Origin: Corallococcus silvisoli
GTDB taxonomy: Bacteria; Myxococcota; Myxococcia; Myxococcales; Myxococcaceae
Assembly (NCBI RefSeq): GCF_009909145.1
Contig: NZ_JAAAPJ010000005.1
Span: 124,001-188,000, forward strand
DNA length: 64,000 nucleotides
Direction of reading: 5' to 3'
Shown here: in pieces, positions 1 through 9,437 of the stretch
Numbering within the stretch: the stretch's first letter is position 1
Layout: every line of letters starts with the position of its first letter
Notes under the pieces: model-generated
Told to the model about the DNA's origin: nothing
What the model saw: the letters and a program-made list of their open reading frames with translations, nothing else
Databases searched by the model: none
Translations under genes and position numbers: made by a program

Positions 1-582
1 CATCTCCTCCAGCCCCGGGGGCAGGAGGGTGGGCGGCCCGCAGAGCACGACACGCGCCCCCAGGGCCTTCAGGCACACGAGGTTGGAGCGCGCCACGCGG
101 CTGTGCAGCACGTCGCCCACGATCAGCACCGTGCGCCCCTCCAGCGCGCCCCAGCGCTGGCGCAGCGTGAAGGCGTCCAGCAGCGCCTGGGACGGGTGCT
201 CATGGGCGCCGTCGCCCGCGTTGACCACCGCGCACTTCACGTGCCGGGCCACCAGGCTCGGCGCCCCCGAGGAGCGGTGGCGGATGATGATGGCCGCCGG
301 GCCCATGGCCTCGATGTTGCGCGCCGTGTCCAGGAGCGTCTCCCCCTTGGACACCGAGGAGCCCGCGTAGCTCCAGTTGAGGACGTCCGCCCCCAGCTTG
401 CGCGCCGCCACCTCGAAGGAGGAGCGCGTCCGGGTGGAGTCCTCGAAGAAGAGGTTCGCCACGACGCGGCCCCGCAACACGTGCGACGCATCCGGTCCGC
501 CGGGCAGGTGTGCCTGTGCGCGGTCGAGCAGCGCTTCCAGCTCGTCCCGCCGCCAGCCTGCGATTCCGAGAAGATGTCTCAT
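1..582 (-). CDS. pyrB: Aspartate carbamoyltransferase, 3' end off the left edge
   Basis: Joins carbamoyl phosphate to L-aspartate, the committed step of pyrimidine synthesis, in the cytoplasm. The first 194 codons are present; the rest of the aspartate-binding domain lies beyond the window. The carbamoyl-phosphate site is plain: FFEDSTRTRSSFE at residues 45-57, SSGAPS at 104-109 and GAHEHPSQ at 125-132, all in the positions expected for the family. The ATG at 582 gives the usual N-terminus (MRHLLGIAGW, then the helix leading to the phosphate loop). It lies 76 bp downstream of lepB on the same strand, so it may be read from the lepA-lepB transcript. Identification is firm; the only limitation is the missing C-terminus. 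Confidence 0.95.
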   Translation of the reverse strand, partial: MRHLLGIAGWRRDELEALLDRAQAHLPGGPDASHVLRGRVVANLFFEDSTRTRSSFEVAARKLGADVLNWSYAGSSVSKGETLLDTARNIEAMGPAAIIIRHRSSGAPSLVARHVKCAVVNAGDGAHEHPSQALLDAFTLRQRWGALEGRTVLIVGDVLHSRVARSNLVCLKALGARVVLCGPPTLLPPGLEEM

Positions 583-658
583 GGGCCGGGGCCGCCGCGT
601 ACCGCGCGCCGCACGTTGCGTCAAGCACGGCGCGAGGCAGGCCCGGATCCAGCGTCCT

Positions 659-1906
659 TCAGCGCACCGGTTCGAAGAAGCGCTCGACGCGCAGCCCCGT
701 GCCGCCAAACAGGTTGCCCAGCAGGCCGCCCCAACCGAGCGACAGCCAGACCACCATGGCCTTGCCCTTGATGTGGCCATACGGGACATAGGCGACCTCC
801 GCGCCGCCAGGGCCCCCCAGGTTGTAGCGGCTGTCCGCGCTGTTGTCCCGGTTGTCTCCCATCACGAAGACGCTGTTGGCCGGAACCTTGTAGGGCCCCT
901 CGTGCTCACGGCCGGGCAGGCGCATGGGGTGCTGGAGGGCCGCGTGCACCACGCCGTCCAGGTCCTCGCGATAGAGGACCTCCTCCTGGTCGAACCAGCG
1001 GCCGGTCGTGTCGTCCTGGTTGTGCACCACGTAGTCCGGCGTCACCAGCGTGCGGGGCTGGACCTCTCCGTTGATGCGCACCACGCCATCGACGATCTCC
1101 ACCGTGTCGCCGGGGATGCCGACGACGCGCTTGATGAAGTCCTTGGACTCGTCCACGGGGTTGTTGAAGACGATGACGTCCCCGCGCTGCGGCGCCCGCA
1201 CGATGCGGAAGGGCACCACGTTCATGAACGGGATGCGCACCCCGTAGATGAACTTGTTGACGAAGACCTGATCGCCAATCTGGAGCGTGGGCAGCATGGA
1301 GCCGGAGGGGATGCGGTACGGCTCCACCAGCACGGTGCGGATGACCAGCGCGATGAGCAGCGCCTTGCCGAAGCCGCCCACGAAGTCCCACACGGACTGC
1401 TTCCGGTACGCGCCCAGGTGCTCCTGGGTGAGCGTCTCCAGGGCCTTGAGCTCCGCGCGGAGGGGCTCCACTTCGCCCGCCACGGACGCGGACTCCACGC
1501 GCAGGGCCTGCTCGGTGAGGCGGTCCGCCACGGACGCGGGCACCTTGGTCCCCACGCGAACGAGGATGCGCTCGTCCTCCGCGATGAGCTCGCGCGCCTC
1601 GTGGCGCAGCGTGCGCAGCTGCGACTCCTTCCGGGAGGCGTTGCGCCACACCAGCAGGCCCACGAAGGCCACGACCATCAGCAGGCCGAACCCCTTCATC
1701 AGGGGCTGGGCCCAGGACGCGGTGCCCGGCGCCATCTCAATCAGCGTGACGTAGGGGATGAACGCCAGGCCCACGCCACACAGCGGGGCCCACAGGCTGG
1801 TGAGCAGCTCGCGCCACATCAACTGGCGCCGGGCCTTGAGCTGCTCGGGGGTGCGGCGCGCGGCCATGGCCGCTCCCAGCTTCGCGGAAGGACTGGCCGT
1901 GCTCAT
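659..1906 (-). CDS. lepB: Signal peptidase I
   Basis: Membrane-bound serine/lysine protease that removes signal peptides from secreted proteins. The 415-residue protein has two hydrophobic segments near residues 36-58 and 70-87, a charged helical insert (about 90-165), a third membrane segment near 178-195, and then the catalytic periplasmic part: PSGSMLPTL with nucleophile Ser203, DFIKRVVGIPGD with general base Lys259, and GDNRDNSADSR at 350-360. It is longer than E. coli LepB because of the insert. The ATG at 1906 lies 4 bp after the lepA stop, so the two genes form the conserved lepA-lepB operon. The insert before the catalytic domain is probably a lineage feature. Confidence 0.95.
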   Translation of the reverse strand: MSTASPSAKLGAAMAARRTPEQLKARRQLMWRELLTSLWAPLCGVGLAFIPYVTLIEMAPGTASWAQPLMKGFGLLMVVAFVGLLVWRNASRKESQLRTLRHEARELIAEDERILVRVGTKVPASVADRLTEQALRVESASVAGEVEPLRAELKALETLTQEHLGAYRKQSVWDFVGGFGKALLIALVIRTVLVEPYRIPSGSMLPTLQIGDQVFVNKFIYGVRIPFMNVVPFRIVRAPQRGDVIVFNNPVDESKDFIKRVVGIPGDTVEIVDGVVRINGEVQPRTLVTPDYVVHNQDDTTGRWFDQEEVLYREDLDGVVHAALQHPMRLPGREHEGPYKVPANSVFVMGDNRDNSADSRYNLGGPGGAEVAYVPYGHIKGKAMVVWLSLGWGGLLGNLFGGTGLRVERFFEPVR

Positions 1907-1910
1907 AGGG

Positions 1911-3722
1911 CTACTGCTCCGTCTTGAGGACCGCGAGGAAGGCTTCCTGCGGAATCTCCACCGTGCCCACCTGCTTCATGCGCTTCTTGCCCTCCTTCTG
2001 CTTCTCCAGGAGCTTGCGCTTGCGGCTGATGTCGCCGCCGTAGCACTTGGCAAGGACGTTCTTGCGCATGGCGGAGATCGTCTCGCGGGAGATGATCTTC
2101 GCGCCGATGGCGGCCTGGATGGCCACCTCGTACATCTGCTTGGGAATCACTTCCTTGAGCTTCTCGCAGACCTCGCGGCCGCGCAGGTACGCGCGCTCGC
2201 GGTGCACGATGACGGAGAGCGCGTCCACCGGCTCCCCGTTGATGAGGATGTCCAGCTTGGCCAGGTCCGCTTCCGCGTAGTCCGACAGCTCGTAGTCCAG
2301 GCTCGCGTAGCCGCGCGACACGCTCTTGAGCCGGTCGAAGAAGTCGAACACGACCTCCGCCATGGGCATCTCGTACGTGACCTGCACGCGCGTGCCGCTG
2401 GAGCCCAGGTACTTGATGTCCTTCTGCACGCCCCGGCGGTCCTGGCACAGCTTCAGGATGGAGCCCAGGTGCTCGTTGGGGACGTGGATGTGACAGGTGA
2501 GGATGGGCTCCTCGAACTTCGCGATGTTCTGCGTCGGCGGCAGCTTCGCGGGGTTGTCCACCAGCATCACGTCACCCTTGCTGGTGGTGATGCGGTAGAC
2601 CACGGACGGCGCCGTGGTGATGAGGTTGAGGTTGTACTCGCGCTCCAGGCGCTCCTGGACGATCTCCATGTGGAGCAGGCCCAGGTAGCCGCAGCGGAAG
2701 CCGAACCCCAGCGCCGTGGAGGACTCCGGCTCGTAGGTGAAGGCGGAGTCGTTGAGCGTCAGCTTCGCCAGCGCGTCGCGCAGGTTCTCGTAGTCAGCGG
2801 AGTCCACCGGGAAGATGCCGGAGAACACCATCGGCTTGACTTCCTTGAAGCCCGGGAAGGGCTGCTCGGTGGGCCGCGCCTCCTCCGTGACGGTGTCGCC
2901 GACCTTCGCGTCCTGCAGCTCCTTCACGTTGGCGACGAGGACACCCACCTCGCCCGCGATGAGCTGGGTCACCGGGCGCGAGAACGGGCTGAACACGCCC
3001 AGCTCCTGCACCTCGAAGACCTTGTTGTTGCTGAACATCTTGATCTTCTGCTTGAGCTTCAGCGTGCCTTCCAGCACGCGCACCAGCGTCACCACGCCCC
3101 GGTAGTTGTCGTACCAGGAGTCGAAGATGAGCGCCTTCAGCGGCGCGGACGGCGAGCCCGTGGGCGGCGGCACGCGCTGGACTACCGACTCCAGGATGTC
3201 GTGGATGCCGATGCCCTCCTTCGCGGAGGCAGGCACCGCGACGGACGCGTCGATGCCGATGACGTCTTCAATCTCCCCGCGCGTGCGCTCCACGTCCGCG
3301 GACGGCAGGTCGATCTTGTTGATGACCGGGATGATCTCCAGGTTGTGGTCCAGCGCCATGTAGACGTTGGCGAGCGTCTGCGCCTCCACGCCCTGGCTGG
3401 CGTCCACCACGAGCAGCGCGCCCTCGCACGCGGCGAGGCTGCGGCTCACCTCGTAGGCGAAGTCCACGTGCCCCGGCGTGTCGATGAGGTTGAGGACGTA
3501 GTTCTGGCCGTCCTTGGCGGTGTACGTCATCCGCACGGACTGGGCCTTGATGGTGATGCCCCGCTCTCGCTCGATGTCCATGTTGTCGAGGAACTGGGCC
3601 TGCGCCTCACGCTTCGTCAGCGTGCCTGTCTTCTCCAGGAGGCGGTCGGCCAGCGTCGACTTTCCATGGTCGATGTGGGCGATGATGCAAAAGTTGCGGA
3701 TGTGCGCGTTTTCAGCCGGCAT
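1911..3722 (-). CDS. lepA: Elongation factor 4 (LepA GTPase)
   Basis: Ribosome-associated translational GTPase that acts on stalled or mispositioned ribosomes. The G domain opens with [15 protein letters not shown] (residues 15-29), followed by DTPGHVDF and NKIDLP, then EF-G-like domains and the LepA-specific C-terminal domain ending [18 protein letters not shown] chose the ATG at 3722 ([11 protein letters not shown]), which gives 603 residues, close to the usual 600; a longer reading from 3794 adds a basic, proline-rich stretch that does not belong to the family. First gene of the lepA-lepB pair. Upstream, 159 bp separate it from the epimerase gene on the same strand. Confidence 0.97.
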   Translation of the reverse strand: MPAENAHIRNFCIIAHIDHGKSTLADRLLEKTGTLTKREAQAQFLDNMDIERERGITIKAQSVRMTYTAKDGQNYVLNLIDTPGHVDFAYEVSRSLAACEGALLVVDASQGVEAQTLANVYMALDHNLEIIPVINKIDLPSADVERTRGEIEDVIGIDASVAVPASAKEGIGIHDILESVVQRVPPPTGSPSAPLKALIFDSWYDNYRGVVTLVRVLEGTLKLKQKIKMFSNNKVFEVQELGVFSPFSRPVTQLIAGEVGVLVANVKELQDAKVGDTVTEEARPTEQPFPGFKEVKPMVFSGIFPVDSADYENLRDALAKLTLNDSAFTYEPESSTALGFGFRCGYLGLLHMEIVQERLEREYNLNLITTAPSVVYRITTSKGDVMLVDNPAKLPPTQNIAKFEEPILTCHIHVPNEHLGSILKLCQDRRGVQKDIKYLGSSGTRVQVTYEMPMAEVVFDFFDRLKSVSRGYASLDYELSDYAEADLAKLDILINGEPVDALSVIVHRERAYLRGREVCEKLKEVIPKQMYEVAIQAAIGAKIISRETISAMRKNVLAKCYGGDISRKRKLLEKQKEGKKRMKQVGTVEIPQEAFLAVLKTEQ

Positions 3723-3881
3723 GTTCGGGGCGCTCGTCGGTCGCGAAGCGGGCGTAGGTAACACCGAACCGCCCGAAAATCCACGGCCGCGCACGCTCGC
3801 CCGCCGGGCGCTTCCCCCACCGGACGCCCCCCGCGCCCTCCGGCATCCTGGCCAGAGGGAGGGGCACGAAAGCGGGCCTGC

Positions 3882-4826
3882 CTAGCCCCGGACCCGGGCG
3901 GGGCCCGCGACCTGATCACGGAAGAACTGGAGCGTGTGGCGCAGGCCGTCCGCCAGCTGCACGGAGGGCTCCCAGCCCAGCACCTTCTTCGCGAGCGACG
4001 CGTCGATGCAGGAGCGCAGTTGCTCACCCGGCTTGCCCGGGGCATGCGCGGCCTTCAGCGCGCTGCCGCCGGCCTGGGCGATGAGCTCATGGAGGCGGTT
4101 GATGTCCGTCTCCACGCCGGTGCCGATGTTGGCGGCGCCCACGTAGTCGCTCTGGAAGGCCAGGTAGTTGGCGCGCGCCACGTCCGGGCCAAAGACGAAG
4201 TCCCGCGTCTGCTTGCCCTCGCCGTAGATGGTGCAGCCCTGCCCCGCGATGACGCGCTGGCTGAAGATGGCCACCACGCCCGCCTCGCCGTGCGGGTTCT
4301 GCCGGGGGCCGTACACGTTGGCGTACCGGAGGGCGACATAGGGCAGGCCGTACTGGGCCCGGTAGTAGCCCAGGTACAGCTCGCCCGCCGCCTTGGAGAC
4401 GCCATAGGGCGACACCGGCCGCGTGGGGTGGCCTTCGGTGGCGGGGAAGAAGTCCTGCTCGCCGTAGATGGCGCCGCCGGTGGAGCTGAAGATGACCTTC
4501 TTCACGCCGGAGTGACGCGCGGCCTCCAGCAGGTTGAGCATGCCGCGGATGTTCACGTCCGCGTCGAAGCTCGGGTCCTCCACGCTGCGGCGCACGTCCA
4601 TCTGGGCGGCCAGGTGGCAGAGCACCTGGGGCTTCTCGCTCCGGATGAGCTCGGCGGCCTCCGGGCTCCGGATGTCGTGCACGGCCAGGCGCACGCGCGG
4701 ATCCAGGTTCTCCTTCTTGCCGCTCGACAGGTTGTCCAACGCGATGACCTCGTGGCCATTGCGCAGGAACTCATCGCACACGTGCGAGCCAATGAAGCCC
4801 GCGCCGCCCGTTACCAGGACTTTCAC
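3882..4826 (-). CDS. NAD-dependent sugar-nucleotide epimerase, GalE-like
   Basis: Extended short-chain dehydrogenase of 314 residues, probably interconverting UDP-sugars for polysaccharide synthesis. The Rossmann motif GGAGFIGSH starts at residue 7, the NAD-ribose acidic residue is in ALDNLSSG, the catalytic Ser/Thr lies in SSTGGAIYGE, and the active-site Tyr and Lys are in YGVSKAAGELYL. The C-terminal half carries the substrate-domain motif RYANVYGPRQ. UDP-glucose 4-epimerase is the best guess, but the sequence does not separate it from related 4-epimerases or dehydratases. The UDP-glucuronate decarboxylase gene lies next to it on the same strand, supporting a joint role in nucleotide-sugar supply. 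Confidence 0.85.
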   Translation of the reverse strand: MKVLVTGGAGFIGSHVCDEFLRNGHEVIALDNLSSGKKENLDPRVRLAVHDIRSPEAAELIRSEKPQVLCHLAAQMDVRRSVEDPSFDADVNIRGMLNLLEAARHSGVKKVIFSSTGGAIYGEQDFFPATEGHPTRPVSPYGVSKAAGELYLGYYRAQYGLPYVALRYANVYGPRQNPHGEAGVVAIFSQRVIAGQGCTIYGEGKQTRDFVFGPDVARANYLAFQSDYVGAANIGTGVETDINRLHELIAQAGGSALKAAHAPGKPGEQLRSCIDASLAKKVLGWEPSVQLADGLRHTLQFFRDQVAGPARVRG

Positions 4827-4899
4827 GCCGTTCTCCCCTGACCCGGCCGCCAGGGGGCCGGGCCGTCGTCTACCTCGCGTTCACACGCGCGCGGCCAAC

Positions 4900-5868
<969 letters not shown>

Positions 5869-5883
5869 GTCACGCCTCGTTCG

Positions 5884-6066
5884 TCAGGAAAGTTCGTCGA
5901 AGGTCGCCTGGCCCGGCAGCTGCGCCTTGTACTTCTCCAGCACCAAGTCGATGCCCTGCCGGATGTATTCGGCCACGGGCACCTTCGTCTTCTGGTTCAG
6001 CGCCTTGAGCAGTTCGTTCTGCTCCGGAGTGATGTAGATGGTGGTGCTGACTTTCTTTCGGGCCAT
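5884..6066 (-). CDS. Small ribbon-helix-helix (CopG-like) DNA-binding protein
   Basis: A 60-residue protein starting MARKKVSTTIYITPEQ. The pattern of a short beta strand (STTIYIT), a helix beginning at PEQNELLKAL, a turn (TKVP) and a second helix (VAEYIRQGIDLVLEKY) is that of the Arc/MetJ/CopG fold, which dimerises and places the strand in the DNA major groove. The ATG at 6066 is preferred; an upstream in-frame start at 6111 would add residues unlike the family. It precedes the two sugar-nucleotide genes and may regulate them or itself. No toxin gene is next to it, so an antitoxin role is less likely. Confidence 0.75.
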   Translation of the reverse strand: MARKKVSTTIYITPEQNELLKALNQKTKVPVAEYIRQGIDLVLEKYKAQLPGQATFDELS

Positions 6067-6159
6067 GGCGATACGTGAAAATATATGGAATGACGTGGCC
6101 TGCGAAAGCACGGAGTGCGGAGAGCGTGAACATGGCGCCCCGCCCCACCCGGAGGCACC

Positions 6160-6762
6160 GTGTCCCCTAGCAACCAGCTGATTTTACTGGGCTTCCTGAC
6201 CATGGGCGCGCTCACTGGCTGCGCCGGGAAGAAAGCGGCGGAGCCCCTTGACGCGGCGCACAAGCGCCCCGAGGCGGAGGCCATCCGGGGCCAGAAGGTG
6301 CCCGGGGAGACGGTGACGGAGCTGGACGCCAACGGCGACGGCCGGCCGGACGTCTGGGAGTACCGGGTGAAGGACGTGCTGGTGCGCAAGGAGCTGGACC
6401 TGAACTGGGACGGCCGCGTGGACGTCACGCAGTACCTGGATCCGCAGGGCGCGAAGGTCCGCGAGGTGATGGACCTGGACTACGACGGCAAGGTGGACGC
6501 CACGTACCAGTACTCGGAGGGCAAGCGCACCCTGGGTGAACGCGACCTGGACGGCGACGGCAAGACGGACTCGTGGCTGTACTACGAGAACGACACGCTC
6601 GTGCGGAAGGAGCGCGACGCGAACCACGACGGCCGGGTGGACTACTGGGAGTACTGGGAGAACGGCCAGGTGGACCGCATTGGCGAGGACCTGGACGGGG
6701 ATGGCACCGTCGACCAGTGGACCCGCAACCCCAGCCCCGCCGCGCAGCCTGCCGGGAAGTGA
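6160..6762 (+). CDS. Lipoprotein with six EF-hand-like aspartate repeats
   Basis: A 200-residue secreted lipoprotein. The signal peptide ends in the lipobox LTGC, giving a mature N-terminal cysteine at about residue 21. From residue 50 onward six repeats of about 20 residues follow the pattern D-x-(N/D/W)-x-D-G-x-x-D-x-(W/Y): DANGDGRPDVW, DLNWDGRVDV, DLDYDGKVDA, DLDGDGKTDSW, DANHDGRVDYW and DLDGDGTVDQW. These resemble calcium-binding loops of EF-hand or thrombospondin type 3 repeats. The GTG start at 6160 is fixed by a GGAGG 4 bases upstream. Function unknown; calcium binding at the cell surface is an inference. Confidence 0.82.
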   Translation: MSPSNQLILLGFLTMGALTGCAGKKAAEPLDAAHKRPEAEAIRGQKVPGETVTELDANGDGRPDVWEYRVKDVLVRKELDLNWDGRVDVTQYLDPQGAKVREVMDLDYDGKVDATYQYSEGKRTLGERDLDGDGKTDSWLYYENDTLVRKERDANHDGRVDYWEYWENGQVDRIGEDLDGDGTVDQWTRNPSPAAQPAGK

Positions 6763-6765
6763 CGG

Positions 6766-6798
6766 CGCGGCCGGCGCACCGTGTGGGCGCGCCGGCGC
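6766..6798. terminator. Hairpin between convergent genes
   Basis: GCCGGCGC at 6770-6777 can pair with GCGC-G-CCGGC at 6788-6796 across a short loop (one bulged base). It lies in the 45-bp gap between two converging genes, where a shared terminator is expected. There is no T tract. Confidence 0.45.
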
Positions 6799-6807
6799 GA
6801 AGGGGGA

Positions 6808-7170
6808 CTACGGGGTGCTGGTGCCCACGCGGCCGTAGGAGTCCTCGAGCCGCACGACGTCATCCAGCTCGGGGGTGCTGACCTCGAGGATGTCGCAGTC
6901 GGTGAGGGCGACCATGCGGTGCTTGGTCAGCGGCTTGATGTGGTAGCTCTCACCGGGGTTCATCTCCTTCTCGATGAGGCCCTGGCCCTCGTCGACGACG
7001 AAGAGGAGCTTGCCGCTCTGGACGTGGATGGTCTCGTCCTTGCGGTTGTGGAACTGGAGGCTCAGCTTGTGCCCCTGCTTCACGTGCAGGAGCTTGCCCA
7101 CGTAGCGCTCCGTGTGGGCCCAGATGAGCTCGTGACCCCAGGGCTTCTCCACCCGCTTCGTCGTCGTCAT
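6808..7170 (-). CDS. Cupin protein related to the mannose-6-phosphate isomerase C-terminal domain
   Basis: A 120-residue single-domain cupin. It opens with VEKPWGHEL, the signature seen at the start of type II phosphomannose isomerase / mannose-1-phosphate guanylyltransferase cupin domains, and carries metal-ligand motifs QFHNRKDETIHVQSG and PGESYHIKPLTKHR. On its own, without the guanylyltransferase part, it could be an isomerase acting on a phosphorylated sugar or a binding domain. It begins 27 bp after the SPOR gene on the same strand, so the two are likely co-transcribed. Assignment to the fold is firm; the substrate is not determined. Confidence 0.8.
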   Translation of the reverse strand: MTTTKRVEKPWGHELIWAHTERYVGKLLHVKQGHKLSLQFHNRKDETIHVQSGKLLFVVDEGQGLIEKEMNPGESYHIKPLTKHRMVALTDCDILEVSTPELDDVVRLEDSYGRVGTSTP

Positions 7171-7197
7171 GTTGCTTCGTCTCTTCCTTGCCCAGCG

Positions 7198-8124
7198 CTA
7201 GTTCGTGCCGGCCACGTACGCGTCGAGCTGGGTCTCGCGCTTGAAGTCCGCCAGGTAACGGCCCGCGGCTTCCTTCGAGGCAAAGCTGCCCATCCGGACG
7301 CGGTACCAGGTGCCCTTGCCCGGCACCTCCGCCGCCAGGATATAGGGGGCATAGCCCCGGTCACGCAACCGGGCGGCGAAGCGGTCGGCGTCCGGGCGGG
7401 TCTGGAAGGCGGAGAGCTGGAGCGTGAACGCCCCCCCCTTCACGGCCTCCGCCGGGCGCGGCGGCTCCGGGGGCAGCGCCTGGGCGCGGGCGATGGCCTC
7501 CTTCATCCCCCCGTCGCGCGCGGCGGTGCGGGTGGCGACCGGCGTCTCCTCCACCTTTCCCTTCACGGGCTCGGGCTTCACTTCGGGCTTCGCGGCGGCG
7601 GCGACCTTCGCGGGCTCCGCCGCGGGCTTCACGACCGGCTTGCCGGCGGCGATGGCGTCCTCCTCCGCGGCGTCCATCGCGGGCAGTTCGCCCGTGTCGG
7701 GGTCCGGCGTGGGGGTCAGCGCCGCGGGCCGGGCCTCCGGCTTCGCGGCGACCTTCGCGGCCTCGGCGGGCTTCGGCTCCGGCTTCGCGGCGGCGGCGAC
7801 CTTGGGGGCCTCCGGCTTCGCGGCGGGCTTGACCACGGGCAGCGGCGGCAGGGACTCCGTGGCCGTCTTGCGGGTGAGCTCGTCCGGGAAGGTGAGCGGC
7901 GGCTCCTTGCGCGCGTCGTGGAGGACCTGCGCGTTGGCGTCCAGCGCGGAGAGCAGGTCCGGGGCGGCGGCCGTCTGCGCGTCGCCGGAGAGCTTCTTGC
8001 CCACCACCACGCCCAGCACGAACACCGCGCCCATCACGACGATGCCGGCGATCAAAAGGCTGACGATCTGCCGGTTGTCCAACGAGACGTCGAACTTCTC
8101 CTTCATCCGGTGGGCGTCACGCAT
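7198..8124 (-). CDS. SPOR-domain membrane protein
   Basis: A 308-residue inner-membrane protein. After a short cytoplasmic tail (FDVSLDNRQ) one membrane segment spans about residues 19-41 (IVSLLIAGIVVMGAVFVLG). A long, flexible Ala/Pro/Lys/Glu-rich linker with repeated KPE(A/V)xKVAA units fills residues 95-210. The C-terminal 75 residues (from FTLQLSAFQTRPDADRF to the end) form a SPOR domain, which binds denuded glycan strands at division septa. A role in cell division or envelope remodelling is known for this architecture. The ATG at 8124 is used; another in-frame ATG is at 8106. Confidence 0.85.
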   Translation of the reverse strand: MRDAHRMKEKFDVSLDNRQIVSLLIAGIVVMGAVFVLGVVVGKKLSGDAQTAAAPDLLSALDANAQVLHDARKEPPLTFPDELTRKTATESLPPLPVVKPAAKPEAPKVAAAAKPEPKPAEAAKVAAKPEARPAALTPTPDPDTGELPAMDAAEEDAIAAGKPVVKPAAEPAKVAAAAKPEVKPEPVKGKVEETPVATRTAARDGGMKEAIARAQALPPEPPRPAEAVKGGAFTLQLSAFQTRPDADRFAARLRDRGYAPYILAAEVPGKGTWYRVRMGSFASKEAAGRYLADFKRETQLDAYVAGTN

Positions 8125-8297
8125 GGCAGGGCGAACCTCGTCGCGCGCTCGGGCCGTGTTACGGCCTGTAGCGACAGCGTGCGCGCAAGCTACGCCCCAC
8201 CCCCAGGCCGGTCAAATTCACGGAACCCCAGGTGGCGGGCGCATGCGCACCGACGCGGGCGGGGCCGGAAGTCAGGCTCCGGCGACGTTGGAACGGA

Positions 8298-9344
8298 TCA
8301 GACGATCCACCCGCCGCCGAGCACGCGATCCCGGTCATAGACGACCGCGGCCTGGCCCGGCGTGACGGCGCGCGCGGGCGCGTCGAGCTGCACGGACACC
8401 AGGCCGTGCTGAGAGATGTGCACCCGGCCCGGGGCGCCGGCGTGGCGGTGGCGGATGCGGACCTCCACGGCCTGCTCGGGCGGGGGCGGCGCGTCCACCC
8501 AGTGCGGCTGGAGCAGGCCGAAGCGGTCGCGTCCGGTGCCCTCCGCGGGCCCCACCACGACGCGGTTCGTCTCCGGCTCCAGGCGCTGGACGTAGCGCAC
8601 CTCCCCACCTCCCAGGTTGAGTCCCTTGCGCTGACCCACGGTGAAGCGGTGGATGCCCTGGTGCGTGCCCAGCACGCGCCCTTCTGGATCCACGACCTCT
8701 CCGGACGGCTGGGGGCCGGCGACCTTCTCCACGAACCCGGCATAGTCGCCGTCGGGCACGAAGCAGATCTCCATGCTCTCCGGCTTGTGGGTGGTGGGCA
8801 GCTGGTGACGCTCGGCGACGGCGCGCACCTCCGCCTTGGTGAGGTGACCCACGGGGAAGAGGACGTCGCGCAGCTCCTCCTGCCCCAGCGTGAAGAGGAA
8901 GTAGCTCTGGTCCTTGGCGGCGTCCACGGCGCGGCGCAGGTGGAAGCGCCCGTCCACCTCCTCCACCTGGGCGTAGTGGCCGGTGGCGAGCCGGGCGCCC
9001 AGGGCGCGCGCGCGCTTGAGGAGGAAGTTGAACTTCACGTCGCGGTTGCAGCTGACGCACGGGATGGGCGTCTTGCCGCCCAGGTACGACTGGACGAACG
9101 GGTTGACGACCCGGTCCTGGAAGATCTCCTCGGCGTTCGCGACGTAGAACGGGATGCCCAGCGTCTGGGCCACCGCGCGGGCGTCGTCGATGTCATCCGG
9201 ACTGCAGCAGCTGCCGCACTTCGCGTTGCCCTCGTAGGACCAGACGCGCAGGGTGATGCCGATGACCTCATGGCCCTGCTCCTTGAGCAGGGCGGCGGCG
9301 GCCGAGGAATCCACCCCGCCACTCATGGCAACGACGACTCGCAT
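8298..9344 (-). CDS. mnmA: tRNA-specific 2-thiouridylase
   Basis: Inserts sulfur at C2 of the wobble uridine (U34) of Lys, Glu and Gln tRNAs, using ATP and a persulfide relay. The 348-residue protein has the PP-loop SGGVDSS at 8-14, the catalytic cysteine in PIPCVSCN (Cys99) and the partner cysteine in MEICFVPDGDY (Cys194), all as expected. Residues 40-50 carry an extra cysteine cluster (CGSCCSPDD) often seen in proteobacterial members. ATG at 9344, 93 bp after the nucleotidyltransferase gene on the same strand; both act on tRNA or RNA ends, which suggests a loose operon. Confidence 0.95.
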   Translation of the reverse strand: MRVVVAMSGGVDSSAAAALLKEQGHEVIGITLRVWSYEGNAKCGSCCSPDDIDDARAVAQTLGIPFYVANAEEIFQDRVVNPFVQSYLGGKTPIPCVSCNRDVKFNFLLKRARALGARLATGHYAQVEEVDGRFHLRRAVDAAKDQSYFLFTLGQEELRDVLFPVGHLTKAEVRAVAERHQLPTTHKPESMEICFVPDGDYAGFVEKVAGPQPSGEVVDPEGRVLGTHQGIHRFTVGQRKGLNLGGGEVRYVQRLEPETNRVVVGPAEGTGRDRFGLLQPHWVDAPPPPEQAVEVRIRHRHAGAPGRVHISQHGLVSVQLDAPARAVTPGQAAVVYDRDRVLGGGWIV

Positions 9345-9437
9345 GGGGCTCCTTCCTACACGCCCCCGGGCCGGGACGCACGGCCCGAGGCGCTCCAGGC
9401 CCCCTCCCCTGCCCTCCGGCCGGGGGGAGGCTCCCGT

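Noticed and set aside
1758..3761. Long open frame on the + strand opposite lepA
   Set aside because: GC-rich third positions of lepA create long open frames on the other strand; lepA motifs are complete and the + frame has no recognisable domain.
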